Shown in pieces: positions 46,595 to 56,977 of a stretch of DNA of 64,000 bases. Within the stretch, counting starts at the first letter, position 1; each line of letters begins with the position of its first letter. The notes below the pieces were generated by a model that was given only the letters and a program-made list of their open reading frames with translations, was not told the DNA's origin and ran no database searches. Position numbers and translations under genes: made by a program. The DNA is from Antitrichia curtipendula (Eukaryota; Streptophyta; Bryopsida; Hypnales; Leucodontaceae). The stretch spans positions 2,604,001 to 2,668,000 of the forward strand of contig OX579635.1 of NCBI GenBank assembly GCA_951230915.1. The letters are read 5' to 3'.

Positions 46595-47694
46595 CTCACT
46601 CTGCACTTCCAGAACCTAAACTCTGAAAGTCTTGACGGTAAAGTACAATTTGAGTATTAAAAATAATTATTATTCAGAGCCATATTCCTATTTGTAAAGT
46701 TTTTTTTACTATAAAAGGAAAAGGAATTTTCCTGACGTTTACACTATACAAAGAAAATCGACTTCGAAAAGAGCCCAATGACATTCCAAGAAAGCGAGAA
46801 TCCACTTAATATAAGCAAAAGTATGTATTGTGTGCTAATTAAGTATTCCAGAAAAGAAGTGCGGAAAAGGCAAATAAATTAGGATAAGGCTATAAATTAG
46901 AATTCTACCTGGCGTTGATGACATTTTTCCAATTGTAAGAGGACACGTCAAAGGACGGAAGTCAACAAGCTTTAATAAAGGGAATCCTTGAAAAGCTGCT
47001 CGCCCCATAACATCCGTGAAGCTTGTGGTTTATTCTAGAATTAGATGATGCTTCATAGTGTACAGCTGCCCAAGGCATGAGGAATCCCGGGGCTCCTGAA
47101 ATTAGAAGCATGGATTTCAAACTCATGGCATGGGTTGGCGCAATTTTATTCCCGCCAAGAAATCTTTTGTGCATCGTCAACCAAGATGCAGCCATCTCTG
47201 TCCACCTTTCTCTCCAACCAAGTCGATTTCTGTGCGCGTTGCTCTCTTTGTGTGCGTGTTGTACTAGCGTTGTTATTTTCTGTGGAGAATTCAGGAGTTT
47301 CTCTTCGGGATCGCATCACGACTGTGTAGTTTGTATCCGCTTCCTTCCTTAAGAAGGTACTTCATCTCATCATGTTTTTGGTAATGTGCTTGTACCTTCT
47401 CAATCAGTATTGGAACTTGAATCACGAACTTCAAGGAAGTTTTACATGAATTTCCATTTGCTTCACAAAGGCAACTGATTGCGTAGGTATTTACTAATCA
47501 AGTGTGCATTTCATGTTCCTTCTCTTCCAATGCACCGGATTTTCATTACGTAAGGTTGTTACCCAATTTACAATGACAGACGTATGATACTGTCTGAGAG
47601 TGATGCCTTAATTTTCGGAGTTACTAAAAATAGTAATATTTACTGTTAAAAATGAGTTAGTTCCGTAAAATATGGGATTGTTGTGCGACCGATT
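46595..47694. other. Intergenic DNA, possible leader near 47200-47360
   Basis: CT-rich sequence around 47190-47350 followed by AAGAAG then GTACTT could be a non-coding first exon and 5' splice site of a plus-strand transcript, perhaps that of the gene at 52410. This is only a suggestion; no protein family is visible. Confidence 0.25.
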
Positions 47695-48013
47695 GCACTT
47701 TAGCGCTAGTCGCGCTAAAATGCATATGCATTCACTGTGAAATGAGGCGATTGCACTTTAGCGCTGGTCGCGCTAAAATGCATATGCATTCGCTGTGAAA
47801 TGAGGCAATTGCACTTTAGCGCTGGTCGCGCTAAAGTGCATATGCATTCGCTGTGAAATGAGGCGATTGCACTTTAGCGCTGGTCGCGCTAAAGTGCATG
47901 TGAATTCTCTGTGGAATGGCCCGATTGCACTTTAGCGCTAGTCGCGCTAAAGTGCATGTGAATTCTCTGTGGAATGGCCCGATTGCACTTTAGCGCTAGT
48001 CGCGCTAAAGTGC
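47695..48013. repeat. 58-bp palindromic satellite, left part
   Basis: Six units start at 47695, 47753, 47811, 47869, 47927 and 47985, exactly 58 bp apart. Each begins with the palindrome GCACTTTAGCGC, TAGTC or TGGTC, GCGCTAAAGTGC, followed by a linker such as ATATGCATTCGCTGTGAAAT. The last two units are almost identical. Degenerate units may continue to about 48120, where the gag-like element begins. Confidence 0.93.
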
Positions 48014-48130
48014 AATTGCCATGTATATAAAATGAGCGGTATGCCATTTCATGTCTCGCTTAAATGGACATTCATGGTGTTGTACGCGTAATCTAGAGGT
48101 AAGCACCTTTAACACACAATTGTGGTTAGA

Positions 48131-51100
48131 TGACACGGAAAATCGTCCCAGGGACTCTACTATGTTGCTATGAATTTGGATTTAATCGGATTATCTCCCA
48201 AACATCCCAAGGGAACCCAAAACCTCTCTTTCCCTCTTCCGGAACTCACTTCTTTCCGGATTCTAATCTGGATCCGTCCTCTTCCGGAATCCGGATACAA
48301 TCTCTCTTCAATTTGTTATACCCCTGTTTTACCTTCAGGGGGTCCGCTTTTACTTTTTAAAGGGGCAGGGACTCCACCACTTATCAGTTACACAATCTAA
48401 CACCTACAAAACAACCCAAGACACTCAACAGATCTAAATGTTGCAATAAAGTAGGTTTCCGTCTCCTCACGACTTTCTGGATGGCCTATCCAGAAAGCAG
48501 GTCACGTAGAATCCGGTCTCACTACAACGACGGATATACAACTATCCGGATTTAGCACAAGAGAAATTCTATGAGAAAGTAGGCGACACTGCAGTTGGCA
48601 GATCTTCCGGTAAGTAGGGGTTTTCCCCTTGGCGGCTGCTTAACTCCGCACGGAACCCCTTCAAGTTCCGGAACCTCACCCTCAACACTCCAATCGGATT
48701 ACCGTTCCAGTAGTTTAAAGATTCTAAATGCACAAATCCTACAGATCCGTCCTAATTCCGCCACAAATTCTCCCTTACTGTTTTACTCCAAACAATCATG
48801 GAACCCGGATTCCTCCTTCCCAGTTCCTCACAACTCTCAGAACACACAAACACACCGCCCAAGTCCTCCAAGAATACTCAAAGAACATGGAAAATCCACT
48901 TAGTGGCTCAGATCAAAATAAGGAAATTGAAATGAAACTTCAAATTGCATAAGGATGGAATGAATGAGCAATAGACCTGCTCACCATTTAAAACCAAAAC
49001 AAAAAGGAAAAAGGCAACCGAAAATCAAGCTAACCAACCACAGAAGCATCCGAGATATCCGGAATGCTAATGAAAGTTATCCCTAAAATTCCGGAAACGG
49101 GCCCACATACGGAAAATCCGTTCCGGAAAACCCAAAAATCAAAATCAAACTTCTAAACCCTACTTTCTTCGGCTTCTTCGAGCTGCTCCCCGACTGCACT
49201 AGAGATGTCCTCGCCCTGGTCTTCGGCAGCGGTGTCAGCTTTCCGGCTGCTCGCGTCTGAATCTTCCGCTTCTTCGGCGGTGAGTCTTTTTCCTCATCCG
49301 TTTCCGTCGCGGATTCCGACTCAAAGTCCTCCTTCTCGGATTCGAGAATCTCCATCTCCCGGATTGGTGAATCCAAGTTGATCGGCTCGTTGACAGCCTC
49401 CGGGGACAATGGCTTCGCTGGTGTTTCCTCCCGCATATGGACGAAGTCATCCGGATGCGACTTGGCCGGATTCTCCACTGCTCCAATCCGGTTGAGCAGA
49501 TTACCCCAGATCTGCGTCCCTTCTTTCGGTGTCTGAGTCTGATCCGGCGTGGAAGTTTCGCCTTGTTCCGGAATGCTCTACCCCTCCCTCTGACTCTGTC
49601 CCGGAGAGTATGTCCTTTGGGCCAGCCATTCGCGCTGCACAAACAGCTTCAGGAGAGACTGTAGTCCTCCTAGTTTCAATAGTACCGGAATCCCCACGAC
49701 TGGTTTTGGCGGAGTCTGGAGATACGGGTTGGTGGTGAGATCCGCTTCCGGAAAAGTCGAGAAGTCCATCGCCCTATCCGGATCGACTCGAGCCACCAGA
49801 GTCTGCATCTCTTGAAGAACCTTCTCCATCCGGGCCTCGAAATCCATAAGGATCATTACGACCTTGGACCCGGCCACATGTCCCCCTGCCACTAATTGGG
49901 CGTCATAAAGCCTCGCCTTGTTCACCACCTCCGCCGGTTGTTCGATCAGGGCTTGGAGGTTCTAGACCATTTGCATGGCGTCCCTCTCATTCTTCTGTGC
50001 CGCCTCGCACTCTCCTTGTGCCCAATTCCTTCGGCTTTCCGCTTCCTCTCGGCTTCTTTCCAGGATCCGGATCTGCTCGTCCTTTTGACGGATGACTTCC
50101 GGATTCGGCCTTCGCCGAATTTCTTCGATGATCTCTGCGGGTGGTACGTTCAGTTCCGTCGCCACCTCCTCCATGAACTGGATGGCCTTGTGGTGTAGGT
50201 TCCGGGCCTGATGCATCCAATCCAACCCTATGTCGAAGAACTCCCTCAGAGGTGGCTTCTCCTCTTCCGGAACTGGGCTTGGTTCCCGTGGTTCCGTCTC
50301 AGGTTGCTTCCCCCGTGAACCCGGATCCGTCGACTTCCGCCTGGGCTTCTTCCGCTCCAAGGCTCCCTCTTCCGGATCGTCTTCCTCCGCCTCCATCGGC
50401 TCGTCCTTCTCCAGCTCATTCGTAAGGTCATACTTGACCAACTCCAACCCGGTTTTGTACACCAGCATCTCATCCGACATCAATACGTCTCCATGGTGGT
50501 AGATGTGGAAGAGATAGGGGCTGATTGGGCTGTACCGACTTTTGGACACATGGTCCGCAAGCTTTGACACCACCTGAGCTATTATCCGTCCTCAGTGTAC
50601 TACTCTATCCTCCATTGCTCCAAAAATTGTATTGGCCATCGTAACCGTAACCCGGGTAGGTTTTTCCGGATATAGTATCGGGATGAGAAAGTTTAACACC
50701 CTCTTGTGGCGCTCGTCCACGCAGTCGCTAATCGCGTATCCTTCCTTCGCGTGAGGAGGGTTCCGGAACTTCCCAGTGGCGTACTTATCCGCCCGAGAGG
50801 CAAACCCGTCTCCAAACTTCCGGAAAGAATAGACTTCCGCCCATACGTCCTCTGTCCACCCCTTGGGCTGCCCTTGCACCGTCAGCTCGTACTAGTTCGA
50901 GGTCCCGTTGATCAGCTCCTGAATCAACTCCTCCCCTCTCAGATTCCACGACCGGTCTATCAATCCGGCACACCCTAATCTCCGGAGGTCTTGCTCCAAC
51001 TCCTGCCGAGCGGTGGGGTCGATCGGTATGGACGGACTCACCATCCGGGCAACCACCGACGATTTGGCGGATCGCGGCGCGCTACTTTCCGCCATCGCTG

Positions 51101-51539
51101 CACCGACCAAGTAACCCTAATCCGGCCTCACCTCTCTCTATCCGTAAACGCACTCTCACCAGACTTTCACTCAACTAGCTACGCACGAACGAGTTTGGAA
51201 ACTCAAAAGATGAAGAGAGAAAGGCGGGTGGTGGTCCTTAAATAGCCAACACAGCGTCACGAGTTCTCGGAATGGAACTGGATTAGGTTTCCGTTCTCGA
51301 GGCACGTCCTCTAGCCTTGTAGGCCGAATCCCTAGTCCGTAGGTGGCGGTGCTCCGGTTCATTTCCGGAAACCCTAATCTGGTCGGATCGGAAACTAATT
51401 TCCGGATGAAGGCTTATTTCAATTGTAAGCTTTTCCGGAAGACATCTATCATTCCTTAACCGAAAAAAATTTAAAAATCTCTATCTATTCCATCTATTCT
51501 ACTCTATCTACACGGAAATTAGGTTTCCGTGTTGTGACA
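48131..51539 (-). mobile_element. Gag-like element, copy 2, inserted in the palindromic satellite
   Basis: About 3.4 kb separating two parts of the same 58-bp satellite. The left terminus is near TGACACGG (48131) and the right terminus ends TTGTGACA (51539), matching the right end of copy 1 and, loosely, the ends of copy 3. TG...CA ends would fit an LTR-type element, but I find no long terminal repeat, polymerase or integrase, and no clear target duplication. It carries the pseudogene at 49083-51110. Confidence 0.65.
49083..51110 (-). pseudogene. Gag-like protein of copy 2, four in-frame stops
   Basis: One frame of 676 codons runs from ATG at 51110 (MAESSAPRSAKSSVVARMV) to a stop at 49083, interrupted only by TAG 50892-50894, TGA 50592-50594, TAG 49962-49964 and TAG 49578-49580. 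The order is: N-terminal GEELIQELINGTSN, a conserved core KYATGKFRNPPHAKEGYAIS and SKSRYSPISPYLFHIYHHGD, an acidic stretch, a helical REFFDIGLDWMHQARNLHHK, a long coiled coil (about 50000-50150), and an acidic then basic C-terminus with KKRK and KKPKK. Copy 1 has CAG at the 50892 position and TGG at the 50592 position. No catalytic domain is recognised; a structural or nucleic-acid-binding role is a guess. Confidence 0.7.
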
Positions 51540-51563
51540 CATGGCCTGTACAATGACACCATT

Positions 51564-52225
51564 GCACTTTAGCGCGACTAGCGCTAAAGTGCATGTGCAG
51601 TATTTGTACAACCACCGGTTGCTATTTAGCGCTAGTTGCGCTAAAATGCATGTGCATTCACTGTAAATTGAGGCAATTGCACTTTAGCGCTGGTCGCGCT
51701 AAAGTGCATATGGATTCTATGTAGAGTGACCCGATTGCACTTTAGCGCTAGTCGCGCTAAAGTGCATATGCCATATATGTAAGGTCAATGGGTTGCACTT
51801 TAGTGCTAGTCGCGCTGAAGTGCATTTTCAGTATTTGTGAAATGAATTGGTTACACTTTAGCGCGACTAGCGCTAAACTGCATATGCAGTCATTGTAAAA
51901 TGACCCGGCTGCACTATTGGGCTAGTCGCGCTGAATCGCAGGTTCTGTCCATTGAAGATCATCTATCGCACTATACCGTGACTAGCACTGAAGTTCCTAT
52001 GTGCTCTTCGGAAAATTAACTTATTTCACTTTGGTGATAGTCGGGGTAAACTTTGTATACTATCTATATATGATGACCCAATTACACTTTAGTGCTAGTT
52101 GCGCTAAAATGCAGATGGTCTCCATGGATGGTCACTTGATTGCACTCTAGCGCTAGTTGCGCTAGAAGGACGATGTACTTGAATAATTACTAAATTGCAT
52201 AGTGGCCATAGTCGTGCTATGATGC
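51564..52225. repeat. 58-bp palindromic satellite, right part, decaying
   Basis: Twelve units start near 51564, 51621, 51679, 51737, 51795, 51853, 51911, 51968, 52026, 52084, 52142 and 52197, still at 57-58 bp (last step 55). The palindromes are good at the left and progressively mutated towards the gene at 52410, for example CTATACCGTG at 51970. Together with 47695-48013 this was one array of at least 18 units before the element at 48131 inserted. Confidence 0.9.
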
Positions 52226-52409
52226 ATACGTCCTTTACGTGTCTTGAATTTGAATTGCAATTTATGGCTTCTAATAATTGCACGAAATTCATGATGAACC
52301 TGTGATCAACAGCGTTTGAGAACTAATTATTAGAATTGTCGTGACGGTTATGGTTTATGTTCTTTAAGAGCTTGATAGTGTTTTTTTTTTACTTTGTTGT
52401 TCAGGTGTC

Positions 52410-55247
52410 ATGGATTCTGCAGAGGATCCAGCCACGGGCATGGACTTATCGGACGATGAGTTCCAGGTTCTCCAACAAATGAATGCTGGTGTTCCTGAGT
52501 GTGAAGGTATTTCGCGTCGACTGTGGAATACGAAGTGTGTTAAGCTGTATAATGCTGAGGGCGTGCTTGTTGGTGAAAGTACCTGCCACAGCGTGAACTC
52601 TGATCTTGTTCTTGGTGCCAGTGGGCCTCTCGGTGACACTCATGTATCAGTGCACATTTCAGTGTCACATTCTGAAGTGGACCTTCTAGCGGAACGTGTT
52701 TACTCATTGCTAGCTTGGCCTATTCAACTGGTTCATTATCGTGGAGCAAGTCTGCACGATCATGAGGCTAGAGACAGTTTCAACCGTCTTCAAGCATCAC
52801 TTCTAAACCCGCCTTCTGCAACTTCTGCAAGACCATATGCAAGTGCCATTAGAAACCCGCCTCGTGAAACCGCTGTCAAAACAAAAGACCTCCTAACGCA
52901 GGAGTCAATTAACTTGGTGTCCTGCAAAGTGTGTTGCAGCAAGAATTGTGTTCAGCCGTTTCCTAGGGAAAAAATTTGAGCTTTTCGAGAACGCATGTAT
53001 CGAAATTCTACTTTCAAGCATAGATCTTTCATGAAGACTGATGTGCACAGACATATTCATAAAGGTGCACGTCGAGGAAAGATGGTGACAATTGAAGAGA
53101 TAGATGTGTGTTTGCGAGCATGGATGCATATTGCGGGGGTTGCTGAGTCTACATTCTATCGCTACATGAAATACATGAAGGATCAACGGGAAGCAAGGGA
53201 TCACGGTAATACGGGACTACTGAAGCCTAGAGAGCATACCAAACAAGCCACAGCTTCCTTGAAGTGCATCCTAGACAAGGAGGCCGATCACATGCCGCAT
53301 CGTACACGGACTTTGAAGGAAGGTGACAAGATTGTGTCCAAGATTCTTCCGGCCTCATTTCAATGGAAGGATCAGTTGAAGAGACTTAATGAAACCAATG
53401 CGGCTTTTGGTCTGAAGGGGATTTCAACTTTGAACTTGAGCAAGATTAGATCAACCAAGTTCCCAGAGTATGATGTGAAGAAGCTAGGAGATAATTTTGC
53501 TCGGTGCGCTACTTGTGACAAATATAATGAGCTCATCAAGAGTGCTATCAGTGGATCCCAAACCGCTATGAAGTGGTGTAGGAGATTGAATAAGCATCTC
53601 ACCATTGCTCGTGCCCACAGGGATGTGTATTACATTAACCGCGACTTGTCATTCAATTCTCCGCATGAATGTGTTACAATCATACACGACAAGATGGACC
53701 ACGCAAAAACCGCTTGTCCGGTCTTTTCTCACAAGAGTAAAAAACTTGATGGCCTCATGAAGCTACCCGTTTCTGTGACGGGCATGATTGCGCATGGCCA
53801 TGCAGATGTGCGCTACGCACATTACGGCTTGGATGTCTTTTCGCATGACTCCAACTATACCATTGGTTCAATGGCAAAGTTGTTGCGAGATTTAGAGTTA
53901 GCGCCGAAGTCTTCTTCTTGGGAATTGTTCGCGAATTCAAAGTCCACAAATTTATTTAAGGCCGTACTAGAGGGTACGGACATGTGCTATGGGTCGTTAC
54001 CGCCGCCACCAAATACCTTAACTCCAGCCACGCGGCTACCGCCCATTTTAAACGTGCAAATGGACAATGCCACTGGAGACAATAAGAATAGATATGTTTT
54101 CTGTTTTTGGTCTCTACTTGTTGCAAACAAGAACTTCCGAGAAGTGTAAGTGAACTTCATGATTGTGGGTCATACGCATGACGATATTGATACACTATTT
54201 GGAAGATGGAGCATGGATTTGAAGAAGGAGAACTTCCCAACAATACCAGCGCTAATGAAGTCGTTCATGGATGTGGATTCCGTCCCTACCATTCCTCACC
54301 TTATTGAAGAGGTGCCCGACTTCAAGGATTTTATAGCAGGGTCATTTGTAGATGGCGATGACATCCTTGTTGGGCACACGAGACCACATCAATTGAAGTT
54401 CTATCTAGATTCAACGGGGTGCCCTGTCATGAAGTACAAATTTTTTTGCATTGATGCCGATTGATTAGGGGAAGAGGGAAGAGGCATTAAGTTGTGGAAA
54501 GAAGATGGTGAAGGACGAAGTTTGTGGCCACGCGGTGCACCTTTGCCTGTTCCGCTGAAGCCTATGAAAGGCTTGGAAGATATTGTCAAAGGTATGACGG
54601 GTTTTGTGAAATATTGGGACAATTTATGCAATGCAGACGTCACCGGAGATTATCGAAGACGTTATGAGCATTTGGTGAAGTATTGGCGTGGCGTGAAGGT
54701 AGCATTGATGGAACCGTTACCTACCTTTCATGTTTTGAGGGACGGTTTTTGGCCAACTACACGTATTCAAACAAGTGAAGTGGATGAATTAGACGATGAC
54801 GGTGAGGAGCGTGAAGAGTTTGGGGAGGATGACCCATACGTTGGGCCATTGAGTGGTCGTCCAAATCCATCCTTCCGAGTGGCTCGAGATTTGTTCGAAG
54901 GCTATTTTGTTGCAGTTCGACCCACAGATGGTGATTCTCACCCAGTTTGGATTGCAAGGGCATTGTCTGATCCGAACTCCAATCCAGAGAATCTGAATTG
55001 TGTTCTTATTCAATACTTCCGCCCAACATCAAGGAATCAGGATGTTCAAGATTTCTACACCGGATGGGACAGCGAAAGAGGTCTACGTTGGAAGGTTGAT
55101 GAAACTGAACCTCCTGTTTGGCAACATACGGATGCTCTTATGACAGCGTGGAAGTCGAGGATCCAAAAAGACACTGTGGAGTGCATGATCAAGATCCCTG
55201 CTATACAAATTGAAGTCATCAACCAAAGTTTGGTTTCATATAATTGA
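52410..55247 (+). pseudogene. DUF7869-like element protein, in-frame stops
   Basis: A single frame from ATG 52410 (MDSAEDPATGMDLSDDEF) to 55247, about 945 codons, interrupted by TGA 52977-52979, TAA 54147-54149 and TGA 54462-54464. Features: a Cys cluster SCKVCCSKNCVQPFPREKI near 52912-52976, a helical region with a CLRAW segment, CATCDKYNEL (Cys pair), then the DUF7869-type core QMDNATGDNKNRYVFCFWSL and, after the TAA, VNFMIVGHTHDDIDTLFGRW. These acidic motifs resemble an RNase H-like nuclease fold as in transposases; I cannot name the superfamily. The C-terminus (VWIARALSDPN) may be a chromatin-reader-like fold. CGA would restore the expected Arg at 52977. A 3' splice site (TTGTTCAG) lies just before the ATG, and the palindromic satellite lies directly upstream. 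Confidence 0.6.
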
Positions 55248-55978
55248 GAAGCCATATCCACATATGTGTATATGTGGCATGTTTTGTTTTGTATTTAACA
55301 TATTTATATTGTGTATAATAGATGGAATTTATATATTGTAATAGATGGCATAGATTTGGATTTTATTGTTTTGGATTTATAGTTTGGTATTGCGTGTATG
55401 TTTTGAAATATATGTCTTGTTTTTATAAAACAAGAATATTCAAATTCAATTTTAATGTATTTCTTTATGTACTTCTGAGTTTAATTTTTTCTCTTTTTGC
55501 CATCATTCTACTTTATTTTTCGAGAGCATGTATGTTATAACATCTATGAACATTAAATTTGAAAGTGTGATGCAATTGAAAAAATGTGTAGTGTGTATAA
55601 CCACTTTGTTTTTGATAGCCATGTTAAGCACTTGTCACATTCCAAATACTTAGGGGGCTATTTGGTTGTTACAACTTTCCTAATTGCCTACATAAGTCAT
55701 TAAGCAACACCAAGTCAGGAATGTCTCTTAGTCGCTCATACGAATTGAATGGGAATCGAACTTAGATCGCCTAAATGAGATAAATAACCCCTTACAACCA
55801 ACTGCAGAGCTCATGACTTGGTGTTCCATATGGCATGATCTTTATGTATATTAATGAAAATATCAATCTCCGAATTTCAACTCATGTTGACTAAAGACTC
55901 TGTGTGTCAATACACTCTCATTTTAATGGAAATTGCACTCAAAAACTAATAATTATATTATTTGTCAACCTAAATTAT
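55248..55978. other. AT-rich intergenic DNA
   Basis: Probably the 3' flank of the element gene; nothing else recognised. Confidence 0.4.
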
Positions 55979-56308
55979 CTATAGAAATTCCATTTGTATT
56001 GATATTAAAATTGACAATATTATTTTGGGAGGCTCCAATACTCCCAAAATTTTGAATATGATGTTATAAGCTTTGTAGTTTCTTAATGTAAGATACCAAC
56101 ATTGACCATTTTCTTCAATAGACTTTATTAAGGGAACCAACTCTTGCACTTCACTTGATAGCAACTTCCTTTCTTCTTCAATATAGACAGAGGATTCCAC
56201 AAATCTAAAGCGAACGTGAAGAAGATGGCTAAGCACTTTTGCACATTCTCCTTCATCTACCGGAAACACGAGGGAAATCTCATGACCATCTACACAAATA
56301 GAAGCCAT
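55979..56308 (-). CDS. Hypothetical 109-residue ORF
   Basis: Open frame MASICVDGHEISLVFPVDEG and onwards, with a plausible amphipathic composition (VQELVPLIKSIEENGQCWYL). No family is recognised. It may be an exon fragment of an element gene or chance. No splice signals were used. Confidence 0.25.
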   Translation of the reverse strand: MASICVDGHEISLVFPVDEGECAKVLSHLLHVRFRFVESSVYIEEERKLLSSEVQELVPLIKSIEENGQCWYLTLRNYKAYNIIFKILGVLEPPKIILSILISIQMEFL

Positions 56309-56977
56309 TATACAAACTACGCTTTTAGATAATAGTATAAATTGAAGAAATCAGTGGATGTTTTGTGGTAATGGACTATATATCATTGTGAAATACTTTA
56401 AGCTATGTGGACCTATACCGTCATATTAGGGTGAAGATAGCACAATGTAACAATTGGATTCATTTTTAGTGTCAATCAAGAGCACAACTATCATTCCACC
56501 GTCCAAGCCTACTATTAGTACCTCCATTTTCAAAAACATAAAGTGTATAAGGCAAACATACTATTAGTACACCCATTTTCAAAAACATCAAGTATGTAAA
56601 GTGGCTGCATTAGGCACATTCTGAAAGTTTGCATTTGAAATATTGGTGCATCAATATTTATTACCATGTATTCCGGCTTTTTCATTGAAGCATAAAGGAA
56701 AAAGGTAGTGTCAGAGTGCTATTCAAAGTTGCAGTTGCTTTAACATTATTATTGACCGCGCATCAAAGAAGATGTCAGTTGTCATGCTTGTCAATTTTTT
56801 ATGGCACCGCCTATGACTAGTATATTCTAGAATGTCGCATTCTAGGTTTTGTATCGAGGTCGTTCTTGTACATATAAGTATTTTCCACTTCTTCAGAGCT
56901 AAATCTTTCTTGATGCCCTAATAGTTGATACCTTGTGCTTCTTATAGGTATAGTTTGGATGTTTATGCTCTCACCTC
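56309..56977. other. Intergenic DNA
   Basis: A repeated phrase CTATTAGTACCTCCATTTTC / CTATTAGTACACCCATTTTC with the following CAAAAACAT occurs near 56511 and 56560, a diverged direct repeat of about 50 bp. No gene is seen. Confidence 0.35.

Noticed and set aside
48131..51539. A complete LTR retrotransposon
   Set aside because: No long terminal repeats, primer-binding site, reverse transcriptase, RNase H or integrase motif could be seen.
54140..54160. GTGTAAGTG at the TAA of the DUF7869-like gene as a 5' splice site
   Set aside because: It fits the donor consensus, but the conserved VNFMIVGHTHDDID follows immediately in the same frame, so an intron starting here would remove the core.
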